A DNA stretch of 33,445 bases from Pseudomonadales bacterium (GTDB lineage: Bacteria; Pseudomonadota; Gammaproteobacteria; Pseudomonadales; Pseudohongiellaceae). The stretch spans positions 1 to 33,445 of the forward strand of contig JAJDVS010000073.1 of the NCBI GenBank assembly GCA_022825945.1, written 5' to 3'. The position numbers and the translations under genes were made by a program. Below the pieces are notes generated by a model. It was given only the letters and a program-made list of their open reading frames with translations. It made no database searches and had not been told where the DNA came from. Below, piece after piece: positions 29,546 to 33,445 of the stretch. Position 1 is the first letter of the stretch, and every line of letters starts with the position of its first letter.

Positions 29546-31882
29546 ATGAATCCGCTCCGGCTGTTCGCACTGGCTCTCGGGCCGCTGATTCTTCTTGCCG
29601 GGGGCTGCGCCCCGGAAGCCGATACGTCGATGTCATCAAGCAGCGCAAACGAAGCCGAATACCGCCGCGCGGAAGCCATGCTGGCCGCCAATACCGCGCC
29701 GCTGCTCGCCAATCACGTCGCGGCCCATTACTGGCAGGACGACGATCGGCTGGTGTACCGGCGGTCCGACCTCGGCGCGCACGCTTACGTCGTCCTTGAT
29801 CCCGCCGGCGGTCGCCGGGAACTGCTCGATAATGACCGTCTTGCGGCTGCGCTGGGAGAATCGCTCGGGCGCGAAGTGGCTGCCCGGGACCTGCTGCTGA
29901 CCGGAATCCGCCTTGACGGCAGCGAGGCGCAATTCAATTTCGACGGCGAGCGCTATTCGCTGACCCTGGACGAAGAATACTCCCCAAGGCAACTCGAAGT
30001 CGCGCCGCGCAACGAGTTCCTGTCTCCCGACGGCAGCCGGGCGGCGTTCATCCGCGACCACAATCTGTGGATTCGCGATACCGCCTCCGGCGAGCTGACC
30101 CAGCTTACCTTCGACGGTGAGGAGAACTACGGCTATGCCACCAACAATGCCGGCTGGGTTCGCGGCGACGGCCCGGTGCTGAAGTGGTCGCCGGATTCCA
30201 GCCGGATCGCCACTTTTCGCCATGACGGCCGGGAAGTGGGCGATATTGCGCTGTGGGACACCCGGGTGGGCCGCCCCGAGGCCGATATCTGGAAGTACCC
30301 GCTGCCGGGCGATGAGCATATTTTCATGATCGAACGACTGGTCATTCATCTGGAGCCCGAGCCGCGAGTCGTCTTTCTCGACATGCCGCCCGACCCGCAC
30401 CGTTCCACCACCACCGATCATGTCGCCGACCGCGGCGGCGTTTTTCTCGATACCCAATGGAGCGCGGACAGCGAGCGTCTCGCTTTCATTTCCTCATCCA
30501 GGGACCACAAGCAGGCGCGGCTGCGTCTGGCGGACATCGACAGCGGCGGTGTTCGCGACGTCTATCTGGAAGTTGCCGAAACCCATTACATGGCGGGTTT
30601 CATGGATGAAAACTGGCGGGTTTTGCACGAGCGCGGCGAGTTCATCTGGTTTTCCGAGCGCGACGGCTGGGGGCATCTGTATCTGCACGATCTGGCGAGC
30701 GGCGAGTTGAAACACGCCATTACTACCGGCGACTGGCTCGCGCTCGACATCGAACAGATCGACGAGGAAAGCGGACAGCTCTGGCTGCTCGGCTCCAATG
30801 CCGAGCCCGGCGACCCGTATTTCCACTACCTGTACCGGGTCGGCCTCGATGGCGAAAACCGGCAACTGCTCACCCCGGAGCCAGGCCACCACGAGACAAG
30901 CTGGTCCCCCTCGGGGGAATACTTTCTCGATACCTGGTCAACGCCCGATACGCCGCCGGTATCCGCGCTGCGCAATCGAGAGGGAGAGATTCTCGTCATG
31001 CTGGAGCAAACCGACATCGCAGCGCTCGCGGATGCGGGCTGGCGGCCGCCGGTCCCATTCACCGTCAAGGCCCGGGACCATGTCACCGATCTGTATGGCC
31101 TGATGTATCTGCCGTCCGGCCTTGACGAATCGCGCCGCTACCCGGTGCTCAATTATCTCTATCCCGGCCCCCAGGCCGGCAGCGTGGGCAGCCGAGGATT
31201 TCGCGCATCCCGCGGCGACAAGCAGGCTCTGGCCGAACTCGGATTCATCGTGGTGGAAGTCGATGCCATGGGAACCCCGGGCCGTTCCAAGGCTTTCCAC
31301 GACATCTACCACGGCAACATGGGCGATAACGGCCTGCCCGACCAGGTGGGCGCGATCCGGCAACTCGCCAGCCGCCACCCCTGCATGGACCTGGAGCGCG
31401 TCGGCATCTGGGGACATTCCGGCGGCGGCTTCGCTTCCACCGCCGGCATTCTGCGCTACCCGGACTTCTACCGGGTCGCTGTCTCCAGCGCCGGCAACCA
31501 CGATAATCGCAACTATGCCGACGACTGGGGCGAACGCTGGCAGGGCCTGCTCGAATACAGCGGCGAAACCGACCCGGTGCGGGGCTACTCCCTGTCCAAC
31601 TACGACAACCAGTCCAACCCACTGCTCGCCGAAAACCTGCAAGGCAAGCTTCTCCTCGCCCATGGCCTGATGGACACCAATGTGCACCCCTCAAGCACCA
31701 TGCTCATGGTGGACGCCCTGATCGAAGCTGAAAAGGACTTCGATCTCATCGTCCTCCCCAAGCTGAGCCACGGCATCCTCAACTCCCGCTGGTTCATGAA
31801 ACGCCGCTGGGACTATTTCATCGAACACCTGCAAAGCCGCAGGCCGAACGCGCAATTCCGCTTCGGGGAAAACATCCGCTGA
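29546..31882 (+). CDS. S9-family peptidase, dipeptidyl-peptidase IV-like lipoprotein
   Basis: 778 residues. The lipoprotein signal [21 protein letters not shown] gives Cys21 as probable lipid site. Residues about 60-490 form an N-terminal beta-propeller ([32 protein letters not shown], typical of DPP-IV). The C-terminal alpha/beta-hydrolase domain has GHSGGG with Ser625, [10 protein letters not shown] with Asp710 and LSHGI with His742. It should remove dipeptides from peptide N-termini at the cell envelope, supporting peptide use. GGGGG lies 10 bases before the ATG. A serine hydrolase gene follows after 8 bases, so they form an operon. Confidence 0.92.
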   Translation: MNPLRLFALALGPLILLAGGCAPEADTSMSSSSANEAEYRRAEAMLAANTAPLLANHVAAHYWQDDDRLVYRRSDLGAHAYVVLDPAGGRRELLDNDRLAAALGESLGREVAARDLLLTGIRLDGSEAQFNFDGERYSLTLDEEYSPRQLEVAPRNEFLSPDGSRAAFIRDHNLWIRDTASGELTQLTFDGEENYGYATNNAGWVRGDGPVLKWSPDSSRIATFRHDGREVGDIALWDTRVGRPEADIWKYPLPGDEHIFMIERLVIHLEPEPRVVFLDMPPDPHRSTTTDHVADRGGVFLDTQWSADSERLAFISSSRDHKQARLRLADIDSGGVRDVYLEVAETHYMAGFMDENWRVLHERGEFIWFSERDGWGHLYLHDLASGELKHAITTGDWLALDIEQIDEESGQLWLLGSNAEPGDPYFHYLYRVGLDGENRQLLTPEPGHHETSWSPSGEYFLDTWSTPDTPPVSALRNREGEILVMLEQTDIAALADAGWRPPVPFTVKARDHVTDLYGLMYLPSGLDESRRYPVLNYLYPGPQAGSVGSRGFRASRGDKQALAELGFIVVEVDAMGTPGRSKAFHDIYHGNMGDNGLPDQVGAIRQLASRHPCMDLERVGIWGHSGGGFASTAGILRYPDFYRVAVSSAGNHDNRNYADDWGERWQGLLEYSGETDPVRGYSLSNYDNQSNPLLAENLQGKLLLAHGLMDTNVHPSSTMLMVDALIEAEKDFDLIVLPKLSHGILNSRWFMKRRWDYFIEHLQSRRPNAQFRFGENIR

Positions 31883-31890
31883 GTGAGTCT

Positions 31891-33039
31891 ATGTGGCAGG
31901 CTGAAAAGAGAGTCCGGGAGCAAAACTGGCAATTTCGTCTCTGGTTGCTGCCAATTGCCTGCTGCATATTTGGCGCCTGCACGGCAAACAACCCTATCGA
32001 ACGGGCCCTTCGTGCGGACGAACCCGCCTTGCGGGCGGTGATGCAGAATCTCCCGCACCACCAAGTGCAGGTCCTGTTCACCGAAATCGAGCGCGACGCG
32101 GAGGGTTCCGTTACATTCCGCGAGCACAGTTTCGGGCTGGACGACAACCGGTATTTCTACCCCGCCAGCACGGTCAAGCTACCGGTGGCCCTGCTCGCCC
32201 TGGAAAAGCTGGAAGAACTGGAAGGGGTTGATCGGCACAGCCGCTACATCGTTGGCGAGGCGGGTGCGGAAAGCAGTTTCACCGACGACCTGATTGCCTT
32301 GTTCGTGGTCAGCGACAATCCCGCCAACAACCGCCTGTATGAATTTCTGGGCAAGGACGAGATCAATCTGCGCCTGCGGCGCAAGGGCTTGAACGCCCGC
32401 ATCTCCCATCGCCTTGGAAACCGCGATTCAGACTCGTTGCGAACCGAGGCAATCACGTTTTCCCGGCCCGAAGGTGGCCCGCTGCGCGTCGGGCCGATCA
32501 ACAATTCTCCGATTGAAGTGCTGCCGCTGGACAATCTCCTGCAGGGTTCGGCGTATATCGAAAACGGCGGCCGGGTCGAGGAGCCCTTCGATTTTTCCGA
32601 TAACAACTACCTGCCGCTGAGTTCGCTGCATCAAATCACGCAGCGGCTCGTGTTCCCCGAAGCATTCACCGGGGAGGAGCGGTTTCAACTCAGCGACGAG
32701 CATCGAGAATTCGTGCTGAGTACCATGAAAACGCTGCCCCGGGAGGCGGGCTACGACGAGTCGGTGTATCCGGACGGGAGACTGAAATATTTCCTGTTCG
32801 GGGACAGCCGGGAACGCACACCGGAACACATCGAGATTTACAACAAGATAGGGCGCGCCTACGGATACCTCACCGATTCGGCCTATATCGTCGATCGCCG
32901 GACGAATCGGGAGTTTCTGATATCAGCGACCATCCGCGTCAATGCCAACGAGACATTCAACGACGATAATTACGAGTATGTGGAAATCGGTATCCCTTTT
33001 CTCGCCGAACTCGGTCGCCAACTGGTCTTCGAACGGTAA
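31891..33039 (+). CDS. Class A beta-lactamase-fold serine hydrolase, lipoprotein
   Basis: 382 residues. A hydrophobic start ending in IFGAC (Cys30) suggests lipid anchoring. The three motifs of penicillin-recognising enzymes are intact: S93-T-V-K96, S141-D-N143 and K319-I-G321 (the KTG position). The class A type layout, with no obvious Omega-loop glutamate motif recognised, suggests a housekeeping hydrolase or peptidase rather than a proven antibiotic resistance enzyme. It lies 8 bases after the DPP-IV-like gene and 28 bases before the symporter gene, consistent with an operon for peptide and amino acid use. Confidence 0.85.
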   Translation: MWQAEKRVREQNWQFRLWLLPIACCIFGACTANNPIERALRADEPALRAVMQNLPHHQVQVLFTEIERDAEGSVTFREHSFGLDDNRYFYPASTVKLPVALLALEKLEELEGVDRHSRYIVGEAGAESSFTDDLIALFVVSDNPANNRLYEFLGKDEINLRLRRKGLNARISHRLGNRDSDSLRTEAITFSRPEGGPLRVGPINNSPIEVLPLDNLLQGSAYIENGGRVEEPFDFSDNNYLPLSSLHQITQRLVFPEAFTGEERFQLSDEHREFVLSTMKTLPREAGYDESVYPDGRLKYFLFGDSRERTPEHIEIYNKIGRAYGYLTDSAYIVDRRTNREFLISATIRVNANETFNDDNYEYVEIGIPFLAELGRQLVFER

Positions 33040-33067
33040 GCCTTAGCAGCCCGGTCATGGCCAAGTG

Positions 33068-33445
33068 ATGGAAAGCATCGAACGCGCGCTCGGCGCCTTC
33101 GCCGATTTCATGTGGGGCCCGCAACTCGTCGTATTGCTCGTGGGTGGCGGCCTGTTTTTCATGGTCCATTCGCGGCTGCGGCAGTTTCGCTATCTCGGGC
33201 ATGCGGTGGATTTGCTGCTAGGCCGCTACGATTCCGGCGACGCCGAGGGCGACATCAGCCATTTCCGCGCCCTGGCCACGGCGCTGGCGGGCACCATCGG
33301 CCTTGGCAATATCACCAGCGTGGCGCTGGCGATCACGCTCGGCGGCCCGGGCGCGGTGTTCTGGATGTGGGTGACCGCCGTGGTCGGCACTTCCACCAAG
33401 TTCTATACCGCGAGCCTGGCGGTGATGTACCGCGGTCGGGATGAT
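33068..33445 (+). CDS. Alanine/glycine:cation symporter (AGCS), 5' part
   Basis: The first 126 residues are present; the gene runs off the window. A membrane helix (LVVLLVGGGLFFMV) is followed by SHFRALATALAGTIGLGNIT and GGPGAVFWMWVTAVVGTSTK, the conserved core of sodium:alanine symporters. Such proteins import alanine or glycine with Na+ across the inner membrane. Its position just after a dipeptidyl peptidase and a lipoprotein hydrolase suggests peptide scavenging. Confidence 0.93.
   Translation, partial: MESIERALGAFADFMWGPQLVVLLVGGGLFFMVHSRLRQFRYLGHAVDLLLGRYDSGDAEGDISHFRALATALAGTIGLGNITSVALAITLGGPGAVFWMWVTAVVGTSTKFYTASLAVMYRGRDD

Overview
The window looks like a GC-rich gammaproteobacterial chromosome segment, probably from a free-living or host-associated marine-type lineage. 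This rests on two TonB-dependent receptors, lipoproteins with clear lipoboxes, a gcdH-type acyl-CoA dehydrogenase, a DPP-IV-like S9 peptidase and a selC tRNA. Species cannot be named from the sequence alone.

Layout. 1-1360 holds tRNA-Sec (minus strand), a fic gene broken by a 5-bp tandem duplication and cut short by a transposase tail, and tRNA-Thr. 1389-2961 is a strong sigma70-type promoter followed by a lipoprotein gene and a DUF6152-like gene. 3257-5095 (minus) reads cytochrome c'-like lipoprotein, HupE/UreJ-type membrane protein, membrane-anchored periplasmic protein. 5252-8283 has a small secreted protein and a DUF6351-like secreted protein. 8391-9110 is a graveyard of gene fragments (RTX-like, CHRD-like) and palindromic repeats. 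9160-18740 carries glutaryl-CoA dehydrogenase, two TonB-dependent receptors, a superinfection-immunity-like small membrane protein, a beta-lactamase-fold hydrolase, and two secreted or membrane proteins. 28240-33445 carries purC, an hsdR fragment, an S9 peptidase, a class-A-type beta-lactamase-fold lipoprotein and the start of an alanine/sodium symporter.

The centrepiece is 18885-28008, a compact sterol biosynthesis locus. Five plus-strand genes overlap or nearly touch: an SdmB-like dehydrogenase, an SdmA-like Rieske oxygenase, an ERG24/DHCR7-family sterol reductase, a CYP51 sterol 14-alpha-demethylase, and one 1147-residue open frame that joins a squalene epoxidase to an oxidosqualene cyclase. 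A squalene synthase gene on the minus strand meets this operon tail to tail and overlaps its last 60 bp. Together the genes would convert farnesyl diphosphate to squalene, then 2,3-oxidosqualene, then a lanosterol- or parkeol-type sterol, followed by 14-demethylation, double-bond reduction and bacterial-type C-4 demethylation. The epoxidase-cyclase fusion is the most unusual item. I do not know of a described bacterial example, but I could not search.

The intergenic DNA is rich in palindromic repeats of several families. One has the ends of a miniature inverted-repeat element and supplies the TAG stop codon of three separate genes.
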